Shown here: piece by piece, positions 1-6,500 of the stretch | How positions within the stretch are numbered: the first letter of the stretch is position 1 | How the letters are laid out: every line of letters starts with the position of its first letter | Origin: Mariprofundaceae bacterium | Lineage (GTDB): Bacteria > Pseudomonadota > Zetaproteobacteria > Mariprofundales > Mariprofundaceae | DNA: 6,500 nt | Direction of reading: 5' to 3' | NCBI GenBank assembly: GCA_013139875.1 | Contig: WSZY01000200.1 | Span: forward strand, 1 to 6,500 | Translations under genes and position numbers: made by a program | Notes under the pieces: model-generated | The model's input: only the letters and a program-made list of their open reading frames with translations | Told to the model about the DNA's origin: nothing | Database searches by the model: none

Positions 1-1260
1 ATCCGGGCAGAGGGAGACATGCTTGTATCCACGTGTACGCATCCCTTCAATCATGGCTTCACTGCTGATGCCTTCGATGGGGGATTCGCTTGCGGCATAG
101 ATCGGTAGCAGCGCCACTTCATGGGCTGCATCAAACGCACCGAGAAACTCATCCATCAGATCCCGGGTACGGCTATAGCGGTGCGGCTGGAAGATGACGG
201 AGAGCTCTTTCTCCGGCCAGCATGCTGCGGCTGCCTCAAGGGTTGCAACAATCTCTTTCGGATGGTGGGCGTAATCATCAACAAGAATACCCTCACCGGA
301 TGAGACAGATTGAAATCTGCGCTGAATGCCAGCGAAGCTCTCCATACCTTTTTTGATGGTTTCGATATCAACACCCATATCCATCAGTACAGCCATGGCC
401 GCCAGTGCATTTTCGGCATTATGTCTGCCGGGCATCGGTAGTCTGAAGCTGCATCTTTCTACCTCTTCATTCATGTTCATACCGACAGTGGGCAGTTGGC
501 CGCTACCATCCGGCTTCAGGTCAATCAGATAAAGATCGGCCTGCGGGCTGCTGCCATAAGTGGTGACAGGTTTGTGCAGTCCTTCGCGAAGCGATGCCAC
601 ATTGGGGTGCTCATGGTGCAGGACCACGCGTCCGTAGAACGGTGTCAGATTTACAAACTGGCGGAATGCCTCCATCAGGTGGTCAAAGTCACCATAGTGA
701 TCGAGGTGTTCCGGATCAATGTTGCTGACCACCGCAATGGTGGGGGAGAGTCGCAGAAATGAGCCGTCACTCTCATCCGCCTCGGCAATCAACCAGGGGC
801 TTCCGCCCAGCTTGACGTTATCACCGGTTGCCATCAGCCGGCCACCAATCACATAGGTCGGATCAAGTCCGGCTGTCTCCATAGCATGGGCAATCATTGA
901 GGTGATCGTTGTCTTTCCATGGCTTCCTGCAACGGCAACGCCCTGCTTCATGCGCATTAGCTCAGCCAGCATCTCAGCCCTTGGAATAATCGGAATGCCC
1001 TGTTTCATGGCGAAGATCACTTCAGGGTTGTCCTCTGCAATGGCAGAGGAGGTCACTACAACCTGTGCATTGCCAATGTTTTCAGCACGGTGACCAATGT
1101 GCACAGTGATGCCGAGTGTCCGAAGTTTGAGCACGTTGGGGCTTTCAGCGGCATCACTGCCCTGAATGGAAAATCCCTGGTTATGCAACAGTTCAGCAAT
1201 GCCACTCATACCGATGCCACCGATGCCCGTCAGGTGGATGCACTGAATACGGGATTTCAT
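1..1260 (-). CDS. murC: UDP-N-acetylmuramate--L-alanine ligase MurC (3' end beyond window)
   Basis: Cytoplasmic ligase that joins L-Ala to UDP-MurNAc with ATP, the first peptide step of peptidoglycan precursor synthesis. I translated it by hand; the frame is open from ATG 1260-1258 to the left edge, giving 420 residues. Visible motifs in order: N-terminal UDP-binding loop GIGGIGMSG (about 12-20), P-loop GSHGKTT (112-118), EADESDGSF (160-168), NIDPEHLDHYG (180-190), PGRHNAENALAA (277-288), IQRRF (312-316), DDYAHHP (328-334) and FQPHRYSRT (357-365). This is the full Mur ligase order: N-terminal Rossmann, central ATPase, C-terminal domain. Family members are usually 450-490 residues, so roughly the last 40-70 are missing because the window ends, not because the gene is broken. 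The start overlaps the murG stop in ATGA and has a GGAGG ribosome site 7 nt upstream, so translation is probably coupled to murG. Confidence 0.97.
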   Translation of the reverse strand, partial: MKSRIQCIHLTGIGGIGMSGIAELLHNQGFSIQGSDAAESPNVLKLRTLGITVHIGHRAENIGNAQVVVTSSAIAEDNPEVIFAMKQGIPIIPRAEMLAELMRMKQGVAVAGSHGKTTITSMIAHAMETAGLDPTYVIGGRLMATGDNVKLGGSPWLIAEADESDGSFLRLSPTIAVVSNIDPEHLDHYGDFDHLMEAFRQFVNLTPFYGRVVLHHEHPNVASLREGLHKPVTTYGSSPQADLYLIDLKPDGSGQLPTVGMNMNEEVERCSFRLPMPGRHNAENALAAMAVLMDMGVDIETIKKGMESFAGIQRRFQSVSSGEGILVDDYAHHPKEIVATLEAAAACWPEKELSVIFQPHRYSRTRDLMDEFLGAFDAAHEVALLPIYAASESPIEGISSEAMIEGMRTRGYKHVSLCPD

Positions 1261-2357
1261 ACGGAGGCCTCCGATAGCGGCAGATAGGTGCTGATCACCT
1301 TAAGCTGGCGTGCTTTGGCATCTACCGTTGCCCACTCTCTGGCAGACCTGCTCATCTCTGAAAGGCGATGCGAATCAAACAGCATCTTTTCAATCTCATC
1401 AGCGAGTCTGGCAACAGAGCCGGTCTTCTGCTCAACAATAATGGCAGCATCATTCTTGGTCATTGCTCTGGCGTTATAATACTGGTGATTGTCAGCTGCA
1501 TGCGGCAGAGGAACAAAAATGGCTGGCATGCCGCAGATCGCGGCCTCTCCCACGGTCATGGCACCACTTCGGGCAATCATCATATCACCACTGGCATAGA
1601 ACTCCGGCATTTCATTGCAGAAGCCAAGCACATCAGCATTGATTGATGCCTCACGGTAAGCAGAGCTGACAGATTCGACACCATCTTTTCCGGCGATATG
1701 GGTCACCTCAAATTCAAGTCCCTTTACCTTCAGCAGCTGGCATGCGGCGGGAAGGTTGCTGTTGAGAAATGCAGCTCCCTGTGAGCCGCCAAGAACCAGC
1801 AGTCGTGGCGGGATATGAGGCTGCCAGTTGATGGTGGCAATGTTCTCTCTGACCACGTTACCTGTCATGATGCTCTTTTCGGCGGGGAGCAGGTGGGCTG
1901 CTTCGGCAAAGCCGAGCATGATCTTTCTGCAGAATCGGGACAGTTTCCGGTTTACCATGCCCGGCACGGCATTCTGCTCGTAGAGAACCACCGGGATTCG
2001 GCTAACCAGTGCCGCAAGCACACCGGTAGTACTGGCATAACCACCAACGCCCACAACCAGATGCGGGGGTTCGCTCTTCCAGTGTGAACGAACCTGCCAG
2101 ACCGCTCTTGGCAGTTCCCACAGTAGTACACGCAGCTTCTGAGCCAGTCCTGCACCCTGAATGGAGTGTATCGACAGTAGTAGAATCTCCTCACCCTGCT
2201 CAGGCAGCAGTGTTGCCTCCAGCCCGCGTTCGGCACCGATGAATTGAACCTTCAGTTCAGGCCACGCCTGCCTCGCCGCATCGGCAAGTGCTAGAGCAGG
2301 CATCACATGCCCTCCGGTACCACCGCCGGCAATGGAGAGAACCGGTCTGATCGTCAT
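1257..2357 (-). CDS. murG: Lipid II synthase MurG (UDP-GlcNAc:lipid I GlcNAc transferase)
   Basis: Peripheral membrane GT28 glycosyltransferase on the cytoplasmic face. It adds GlcNAc from UDP-GlcNAc to lipid I, making lipid II. The protein has 366 residues, close to the family's usual 350-370. The N-terminal acceptor domain shows the glycine-rich loop GGGTGGHVMPA (11-21), a second loop VGVGGYAST (102-110) and YEQNAVPGMVNR (126-137). The C-terminal UDP-GlcNAc domain shows VLGGSQGA (188-195) and the nucleotide-sugar signature from ARSGAMTVGEAA (262-273) through PLPHAADNHQ (283-292). The second loop ends in STT, where relatives commonly have SGP. ATG 2357 overlaps the ftsW stop in ATGA and has a GAGG ribosome site 7 nt upstream. 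The 3' end overlaps murC by 4 nt. Placement between ftsW and murC is the standard dcw order and agrees with the assignment. Confidence 0.98.
   Translation of the reverse strand: MTIRPVLSIAGGGTGGHVMPALALADAARQAWPELKVQFIGAERGLEATLLPEQGEEILLLSIHSIQGAGLAQKLRVLLWELPRAVWQVRSHWKSEPPHLVVGVGGYASTTGVLAALVSRIPVVLYEQNAVPGMVNRKLSRFCRKIMLGFAEAAHLLPAEKSIMTGNVVRENIATINWQPHIPPRLLVLGGSQGAAFLNSNLPAACQLLKVKGLEFEVTHIAGKDGVESVSSAYREASINADVLGFCNEMPEFYASGDMMIARSGAMTVGEAAICGMPAIFVPLPHAADNHQYYNARAMTKNDAAIIVEQKTGSVARLADEIEKMLFDSHRLSEMSRSAREWATVDAKARQLKVISTYLPLSEASV
1262..1273 (-). promoter_or_regulatory. murC ribosome binding site inside a 12-nt palindrome
   Basis: The murC Shine-Dalgarno reads GGAGG (1272-1268 on the minus strand), 7 nt before ATG 1260. 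It lies within the last codons of murG and within the perfect palindrome CGGAGGCCTCCG. The SD is therefore directly followed by its own complement CCTCC. A hairpin with a four-base loop would have only four stem base pairs, so strong occlusion is not assured. The SD decides the murC start and supports coupling through the ATGA overlap. Any regulatory role for the palindrome is inference. Confidence 0.6.
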
Positions 2358-3490
2358 GCCACTGCCTCGGCAGTGTGGCTGTTATAGAGAGGCCGGTTTT
2401 CCGGCTGATGACGCTGAACCGAGAGAATCAGCCCGATCAGAATGCAGTTGCCAAACAGTGCGCTTCCACCATAGGAGAAGAATGGAATCGGCATTCCCTT
2501 GGTTGGCAGGATTCCCATCACCGCTCCGAGATTGATCATGCATGATATGGCAATCAGCAGGATACAACCCAGAATCAGCAGGCGTTCAAAGGGTTCTTTG
2601 GTCTGCATGGCAAGCTTCAGGCCACGCCAGATGAGCACCATAAAGAGCGTAATCAATGCCAGCGTCCCTGCCAGGCCGAGCTCTTCCGCTAATACGGCGG
2701 CAATAAAGTCGGTGAATGCTTCCGGCAGATAGAAAAGCTTCTGTACACTCTGTCCAAGGCCGCTTCCGGAAATACCACCTGAGCCAAAGGCGATCATCGA
2801 TTGAATCAGCTGATATCCACTGCCAAACGGATCAGCCCACGGGTCGGTAAAACTGAGAATACGTTTGAGCCGATAGGGCTCGACAATGACAGCAATCGCT
2901 CCGATTGGAATGGCTATAGAGATCAGTGCCAACAGATGACGAAACGGAACACCACCGACAAACCACATGCAGAAAGCAACCATGATAAGTAGTGCGGCAT
3001 TGCCGAAGTCAGGCTGCAACAGCAGCAGGATGGCGGCAGTGCTTACCACCACCAGCATGGGGGAGAGGCCACTGGCAAAGCTTTTAAGGCGATCCGGAAA
3101 GGCTGCCATATAGTATGCCAGATAGAGAATCACGACAGGCTTGAGCAGTTCGACCGGCTGCAGAGTCATGCCAGCCAGTGAGAACCAGCGGGTTGCGCCG
3201 TTGATCTTTACACCGAAAGCCAGGAGACAGAGCATCAGCAGTAGCATCAGGCCAAGCAGGGGTAGGCTTGCAGCTTTCCACCAGTCCGGATGCACCCGTG
3301 AAACACCCCATGCCAGAAGAAGTCCGACAGGAATATAGACAACCCAATGGGAGATAATTCTCAACGGATCACCGAAACGTGCTTCGGCCACACTGAGGCT
3401 GGCGCTGCCAATCATGACGATACTGAGCGTTAACAGCAGCAGGATGCATCCGGTGATGACCCGGTCGGGGGGTGCAATACGGTTGCTTAT
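2354..3490 (-). CDS. ftsW: Septal peptidoglycan polymerase FtsW (SEDS family), probable ATA start
   Basis: Polytopic inner-membrane SEDS glycosyltransferase that polymerises lipid II at the septum with its partner PBP (FtsI). Family motifs, numbered from the ATA: NGATRW (97-102), LQPVEL (110-115), LLQPDFGNA (157-165), FGSGGISGSGLGQS (235-248), YLPEAFTDFI (254-263) and the C-terminal LPTKGMPIPFFSYGGSAL (328-345). D261 in TDF matches the essential Asp297 of E. coli FtsW. The first in-frame ATG (3415-3413) would give 353 residues but starts inside the first membrane helix. Codons upstream of it still encode typical FtsW sequence (DRVITGCILLLLTLSIV), and no ATG, GTG or TTG occurs back to the in-frame TGA at 3511-3509. 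GGGAGGT lies just before ATA 3490-3488, giving 378 residues. Family length is about 370-415. The product is certain; the start is not. It overlaps murD (ATAA) and murG (ATGA). Confidence 0.93.
   Translation of the reverse strand: MSNRIAPPDRVITGCILLLLTLSIVMIGSASLSVAEARFGDPLRIISHWVVYIPVGLLLAWGVSRVHPDWWKAASLPLLGLMLLLMLCLLAFGVKINGATRWFSLAGMTLQPVELLKPVVILYLAYYMAAFPDRLKSFASGLSPMLVVVSTAAILLLLQPDFGNAALLIMVAFCMWFVGGVPFRHLLALISIAIPIGAIAVIVEPYRLKRILSFTDPWADPFGSGYQLIQSMIAFGSGGISGSGLGQSVQKLFYLPEAFTDFIAAVLAEELGLAGTLALITLFMVLIWRGLKLAMQTKEPFERLLILGCILLIAISCMINLGAVMGILPTKGMPIPFFSYGGSALFGNCILIGLILSVQRHQPENRPLYNSHTAEAVA
2360..2375 (-). promoter_or_regulatory. Small hairpin carrying the murG ribosome binding site
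   Basis: In the mRNA sense this reads CACTGC-CGAG-GCAGTG: a perfect 6-bp inverted repeat with a 4-nt loop, ending 2 nt before the murG ATG. The murG Shine-Dalgarno GAGG (2368-2365) covers three loop bases and the first base of the 3' stem arm. The element lies inside the end of the ftsW coding region. Seen directly: the inverted repeat and the SD position. Inferred: the stem could limit murG initiation until ribosomes finishing ftsW melt it, giving coupled expression. It is short and could be chance. Confidence 0.45.
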
Positions 3491-4851
3491 GTCGCACCTC
3501 CCAAATTTTCAATGGCATTTGAGAAGGCTTCACCGCGCTCAGCATAATTTTTAAACTGATCCTGGCTCGCTGCAGCGGGCGAAAAAAGTACCGGATCATT
3601 TCCCGACAGCTTTGAAGCCATGGATACAGCGCGCTTGATATTACCCGCAACACTGTGGGGAACATCAGCCTTCTCCAGCATTCTGGTATACGGTGCGGTA
3701 TTCTTACCGATCACGAATGCATGTGAGGCATGCTGATGTGCTACGGAAGCAAGGGGATCCAGATTGAGATCCTTTCTTAACCCGCCGCATATCCAGACAG
3801 CCTTCTTAAAAGAGTTCAGGGCTGCAATGGCGGCATCGGGATTGGTCGCTTTGGAGTCGTCAAACCAGTCACGGCCGGCCTTCATGCCGATGTGCTCCAA
3901 CCGGTGTTTCAGCCCTTTGAAACATGTCATGGTTTCACGAATCACGTTATAACTCACGCCGTAGTCAGCGGCAATCTGTGCTGCAACAGCCATGTTCATG
4001 TGTTGATGGTTACCGCGTGCCGGAATCTGTTCACAGGAGACCAGTTGACGCTGATCGTTCTGCTGCCAGAAGAGAACCGGGCCATTTGAAGTTTGCATAA
4101 TGCCGGCAGAGAGCAGGTCTAATGCTGCATCATTTTCATCACAGTGGCCGAAACGGAGTGTGCGTACACCCCGTTGGCTGAGAGACTCAACCTGTTCATT
4201 CCAGGTTGCATCGGCAGGGAACATGGCGGTGTCACCCTCTCCCTGCTCCTCAAACATGCGCAGTTTGGCGGCCAGATACTCTTCCGGGGTGAGATGCATG
4301 TCTACGTGGTCGGACTGGAAATTGAGCAGTACGGCCCAGTCAGGCTTAAGACCACTGCTGCGTTCAAGCTGGAAGCTTGAAAGCTCCAGAACAATCCGTG
4401 CCGGCTGGTGGTTTCCACGCAGCAGGTCCAGCATCGGTGTGCCGATGTTGCCACCTGCATCAATGCCACCGGGAAGTGTCTCCAGCATCAGTTCCACCAG
4501 AGAGGTTGTGGTGGTCTTTCCATTGGTGCCGGTAATGGCAATGGTCGGCCCCTGATAATTTTCAAGAAAAAGGTCAAGGTCACCACAGACGGGAACCTGT
4601 TCCTGCCTGAGTTTCGTAAGCACAGGGTCATTCCAGCGGATGCCCGGGCTGACGATTACCCGATCATAGTGGCTCAGTTTCTCTGCCTTGAAGCTGCCGA
4701 TATGCAGCGGCATTTTCAGATCCTTCGGAAGTTTAACTTTGTGTGCATCAAAGCCCTCGCACTGTTCCCCGCGTTGCAGCAGGAACCGGGCAAGTGAAAT
4801 GCCTGTCTGTCCCATGCCGAGGATGGCGTTATTGGGGATCGGTTTGCTCAT
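3487..4851 (-). CDS. murD: UDP-N-acetylmuramoyl-L-alanine--D-glutamate ligase MurD
   Basis: Cytoplasmic ATP-dependent ligase that adds D-Glu to UDP-MurNAc-L-Ala. It has 454 residues, slightly longer than the E. coli enzyme (438) but in the family range. Motifs in order: N-terminal dinucleotide-like loop ILGMGQTG (10-17), P-loop GTNGKTTTT (108-116), NIGTP (135-139), ELSSFQLE (156-163), LNFQSDHVDMH (176-186), AAKLRMFEE (194-202), GLKHRLE (313-319), DDSKATNPDA (331-340), GGLRKDLN (356-363) and LFSPAAASQDQFKNYAERGE (422-441). K196 in AAKLR corresponds to the carbamylated lysine (K198) of E. coli MurD. ATG 4851 follows the mraY stop by 7 nt and has AGGTGA upstream, which supports the start. The TAA stop overlaps the proposed ftsW start. 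All key ligase residues I can identify are present, so the gene looks intact. Confidence 0.98.
   Translation of the reverse strand: MSKPIPNNAILGMGQTGISLARFLLQRGEQCEGFDAHKVKLPKDLKMPLHIGSFKAEKLSHYDRVIVSPGIRWNDPVLTKLRQEQVPVCGDLDLFLENYQGPTIAITGTNGKTTTTSLVELMLETLPGGIDAGGNIGTPMLDLLRGNHQPARIVLELSSFQLERSSGLKPDWAVLLNFQSDHVDMHLTPEEYLAAKLRMFEEQGEGDTAMFPADATWNEQVESLSQRGVRTLRFGHCDENDAALDLLSAGIMQTSNGPVLFWQQNDQRQLVSCEQIPARGNHQHMNMAVAAQIAADYGVSYNVIRETMTCFKGLKHRLEHIGMKAGRDWFDDSKATNPDAAIAALNSFKKAVWICGGLRKDLNLDPLASVAHQHASHAFVIGKNTAPYTRMLEKADVPHSVAGNIKRAVSMASKLSGNDPVLFSPAAASQDQFKNYAERGEAFSNAIENLGGAT
3496..3502 (-). promoter_or_regulatory. ftsW ribosome binding site that points to an ATA start
   Basis: The minus strand reads GGGAGGT at 3502-3496, a strong Shine-Dalgarno. 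The core GGAGG is 6 nt before ATA (3490-3488), the same spacing as the mraY site has to its ATG. The next weak candidate, ATT 3478-3476, is 17 nt from the end of the site, and ATG 3415 is about 80 nt away with no comparable site of its own. The SD lies in the final codons of murD, and the proposed start shares bases with the murD TAA. Confidence 0.7.
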
Positions 4852-4858
4852 ATCACAA

Positions 4859-4864
4859 TCACCT
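4859..4864 (-). promoter_or_regulatory. murD ribosome binding site containing the mraY stop codon
   Basis: The minus strand reads AGGTGA at 4864-4859, 7 nt before the murD ATG (4851). Its last three bases are the mraY TGA stop. A ribosome ending mraY would therefore sit on the murD initiation region, an arrangement consistent with translational coupling. The 7 bases between stop and start are the only clearly non-coding bases between genes in this window. Confidence 0.65.
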
Positions 4865-5929
4865 GATCTTCAACGTGGAGAGAGCCACGAGCACAAGAAT
4901 GAATGAGATGATCCAGAAGCGGACAATAACCTTCGGTTCAGCCCAGCCTTTAAGTTCGTAATGGTGGTGGATGGGAGCCATGCGGAACACACGTTTTCCG
5001 GTCAGTTTGAATGAGACAACCTGAACCATCACCGAAACAGCTTCCAGAACAAAGATTCCTCCGGCAATGGCAAGCAGGAACTGTTGATGCACGGCGCAGG
5101 CGACGAATCCGAGAGCGCCACCTAACGCCAGTGCACCCACATCACCCATAAAAACCTGAGCCGGGTAAGTGTTAAACCATAAAAAACCGAGACATGCGCC
5201 TACCATGGCACCGCAGAAAACAGTCAGTTCGCCTGCGCCGGGGACGTATGGAATCATCAGGTATTTTGCAAAGTGAGCATGTCCGGAGAGGTAGACCACA
5301 ACAGCGAGCGCAATCGCTACCATGAAGGTCGGAGTCACCGCCAGACCATCAAGCCCATCAGTCAAGTTGACTGCATTGGAGGTGCCGATCAGCACAAAAA
5401 TGATAAATGGAATGTACCAGAGCCCCATATTCCACTGGAAATTCAGGAAGGGGATATCAACCATAGGCTCCGTCATCTGGTAGAGGCCGGCTGCCGCAAT
5501 GCTGCCGAAAAGTAGCTGCAGCAGGAGTTTCCACCTGCCTGCCAGCCCCTTCGAGCTCTGCCTGCTGATCTTCAGATGGTCATCAAACCAGCCGATAAGG
5601 CCATATCCGAGTGTCAGCATCAGACCGAGCCAGATAAAGCCGCTGGAGAGATCTGCCCAGAGAAGTGTGGAGAGGGTAAAGGTAAGCAGAATCAACAGCC
5701 CACCCATGGTCGGGGTGCCCTGTTTGCTCAGGTGGCTCTGCGGACCATCAGCCCTGATCGGCTGGCCCTTGCCCTGTTTCACGGTCAGCCACTTGATGAA
5801 GAAGGGGCCGAGAATCCAGCAGAGAATCAGCGATGTAAGAAGTGCATAAACTGTACGGAATGTGATGTACTGAAACAGATTGAACAGGGAGAACTGGTCG
5901 GCCAGCGGATAGAGAAGGTTATAGAGCAT
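4859..5929 (-). CDS. mraY: Phospho-N-acetylmuramoyl-pentapeptide transferase MraY
   Basis: Integral membrane enzyme that transfers phospho-MurNAc-pentapeptide from UDP to undecaprenyl phosphate, making lipid I; Mg2+ dependent. It has 356 residues (E. coli 360). The N-terminus ([20 protein letters not shown], 15-34) aligns well with the family's first helix. Signatures: [10 protein letters not shown] (68-77), [15 protein letters not shown] (115-129) with the Asp pair D116/D117, [13 protein letters not shown] (185-197), [16 protein letters not shown] (256-271) with D263 matching the catalytic-site D267 of E. coli, and [17 protein letters not shown] (315-331), the histidine-rich loop unique to MraY. 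Many hydrophobic stretches fit the usual ten membrane helices. ATG 5929 has GGAGG 6 nt upstream and overlaps the end of murF by 11 nt. It supplies the lipid I that MurG uses, two genes downstream. Confidence 0.99.
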   Translation of the reverse strand: MLYNLLYPLADQFSLFNLFQYITFRTVYALLTSLILCWILGPFFIKWLTVKQGKGQPIRADGPQSHLSKQGTPTMGGLLILLTFTLSTLLWADLSSGFIWLGLMLTLGYGLIGWFDDHLKISRQSSKGLAGRWKLLLQLLFGSIAAAGLYQMTEPMVDIPFLNFQWNMGLWYIPFIIFVLIGTSNAVNLTDGLDGLAVTPTFMVAIALAVVVYLSGHAHFAKYLMIPYVPGAGELTVFCGAMVGACLGFLWFNTYPAQVFMGDVGALALGGALGFVACAVHQQFLLAIAGGIFVLEAVSVMVQVVSFKLTGKRVFRMAPIHHHYELKGWAEPKVIVRFWIISFILVLVALSTLKIR

Positions 5930-6485
5930 GAATATCCTCCCGGCTGGCTATGGTGCGAACAATCCGGTCCAGTTGCATGCTTCTGGATGCCTTGATCAGA
6001 ATATGGTCGCTACTGTTAAACTGCCTCAGATTCTTTTCCGTCCAGGCCACAGCTTCATCAGTTGTGGCAAACCAGATGGCATCCGGATGCTCCTGTTTTA
6101 CCGCCTTCATCTCGCTGCCGATAAGAATCAGCATGTCGATATCCGACAGGTTAAGTGAGCGGTGGGCATGGCCCGGATCATCCAGCTCGGCCATATCACC
6201 GATCATCGCAATGTGACGCCCGGAAAGCTCAGCCAGCGTATCGAGTGCAGCCTGCATGGAGACAGGATTGGCATTGTAGCTGTCATCCATAATGGTGGCT
6301 CCGTTGATGCCGCTGATGATATGCATACGGCCCTCCACCGGTTTCCATTTGGCCAGTGATGCAACAAGTTTTGAAAATGAAGGTTTGGCTTCAGCACTCT
6401 GCTGACTGAAGTAGCGCAGAGCGATGGTTGCAGAGAGCGCCATATTGGCCGCCCAGTGACGGGCCGGAAGTGGCAGTTCAAGCTC
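5919..6485 (-). CDS. murF: UDP-MurNAc-tripeptide--D-Ala-D-Ala ligase MurF (C-terminal part only)
   Basis: Cytoplasmic Mur ligase that adds D-Ala-D-Ala to the UDP-MurNAc-tripeptide, completing the pentapeptide. Only the last 188 codons plus TAA are here; the family is about 450 residues, so the N-terminal domain and the P-loop part of the ATPase domain lie beyond the edge. The frame stays open upstream of the internal ATG at 6443, and those codons still read as MurF ([15 protein letters not shown], matching the LPGRHN..NAL region), so 6443 is not the start. Other motifs: [30 protein letters not shown] and [15 protein letters not shown]. The variants PARHW and KASR, instead of the common PGRHN and KGSR, are mild. 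I end the gene at 6485 because 6486-6500 is adapter; read through, those bases would add the false residues TLFRS. Confidence 0.96.
   Translation of the reverse strand, partial: ELELPLPARHWAANMALSATIALRYFSQQSAEAKPSFSKLVASLAKWKPVEGRMHIISGINGATIMDDSYNANPVSMQAALDTLAELSGRHIAMIGDMAELDDPGHAHRSLNLSDIDMLILIGSEMKAVKQEHPDAIWFATTDEAVAWTEKNLRQFNSSDHILIKASRSMQLDRIVRTIASREDIHAL
5936..5940 (-). promoter_or_regulatory. mraY ribosome binding site within murF
   Basis: GGAGG (5940-5936 on the minus strand) precedes the mraY ATG at 5929 by 6 nt. It lies inside the last codons of murF, whose TAA stop (5921-5919) falls within mraY. It supports the chosen start and an operonic layout. Confidence 0.75.
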
Positions 6486-6500
6486 AGATCGGAAGAGCGT
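6486..6500. other. Illumina TruSeq adapter remnant at right edge
   Basis: The final 15 bases read AGATCGGAAGAGCGT. This equals the first 15 bases of the TruSeq universal-side adapter as read through the 3' end of an insert; on the minus strand it is the familiar ACGCTCTTCCGATCT. The two bases after AGATCGGAAGAGC are GT, which separates it from the indexed adapter (AC). MurF coding sequence runs in normal register right up to 6485. These bases should be treated as a library artefact, not genome. Confidence 0.93.

Noticed and set aside
1..20. Possible adapter or artefact at the left edge
   Set aside because: The first bases continue murC in frame with sensible residues (ending VSLCPD) and do not resemble a common adapter.
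2354..3415. ftsW taken as starting at ATG 3415-3413
   Set aside because: This start lies inside the first membrane helix and has no nearby strong SD. Upstream in-frame codons clearly encode FtsW N-terminal sequence.
4100..4555. Plus-strand open frame of 151 codons
   Set aside because: It lies entirely antisense to murD, which has all its family motifs. The translation is rich in Ser and Arg with no recognisable domain, and it has no convincing ribosome site. It is a shadow of a real gene.
5576..5995. Plus-strand open frame of 139 codons across the murF/mraY junction
   Set aside because: It is antisense to two well-supported coding regions, with a low-complexity hydrophilic translation and no family resemblance.
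5919..6443. murF taken as a complete short gene from ATG 6443
   Set aside because: The frame continues upstream with conserved MurF sequence to 6485, and the ATPase P-loop is absent. This is a truncated gene at a contig edge, not a short protein.
1..6500. Search for a novel system, mobile element, CRISPR array, RNA gene, promoter or terminator
   Set aside because: The window is almost wholly occupied by six conserved cell-wall genes on one strand. I saw no direct repeats, tRNA-like folds, T-rich terminator hairpins or insertion boundaries.

Overview
The window is one uninterrupted run of minus-strand genes from the peptidoglycan part of a bacterial dcw (division and cell wall) cluster. In transcription order (right to left) it holds murF (3' part only), mraY, murD, ftsW, murG and murC (5' part only). 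This gene order is typical of Pseudomonadota. The outer-membrane-type lineage, roughly balanced base composition by eye and protein style fit a proteobacterium. A zetaproteobacterial (Mariprofundus-like) source is my guess, with low confidence and no search behind it.

Layout from the right edge. Positions 6486-6500 are not genome: they match the start of the Illumina TruSeq universal adapter exactly. murF (5919-6485) overlaps mraY (4859-5929) by 11 nt. mraY is followed after 7 nt by murD (3487-4851). murD overlaps the most likely ftsW start in an ATAA quartet. ftsW (2354-3490) overlaps murG (1257-2357) in ATGA, and murG overlaps murC (1-1260) in ATGA. Only 7 bases between genes are non-coding, so the whole stretch looks like one translationally coupled operon. 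No promoter, terminator, RNA gene, mobile element, CRISPR array or long repeat was found. There is no gene-free stretch over 300 bases.

The genes form one pathway. MurC, MurD and MurF are ATP-dependent ligases that add L-Ala, D-Glu and D-Ala-D-Ala to UDP-MurNAc. MraY transfers the finished MurNAc-pentapeptide to undecaprenyl phosphate (lipid I), MurG adds GlcNAc (lipid II), and FtsW polymerises lipid II at the division septum.

The window holds no novel system. The two observations most worth checking are the adapter read-through at the right end, and the ftsW start: the frame has no ATG, GTG or TTG before an ATG inside the first membrane helix, while a strong Shine-Dalgarno sits just ahead of an ATA that overlaps the murD stop.
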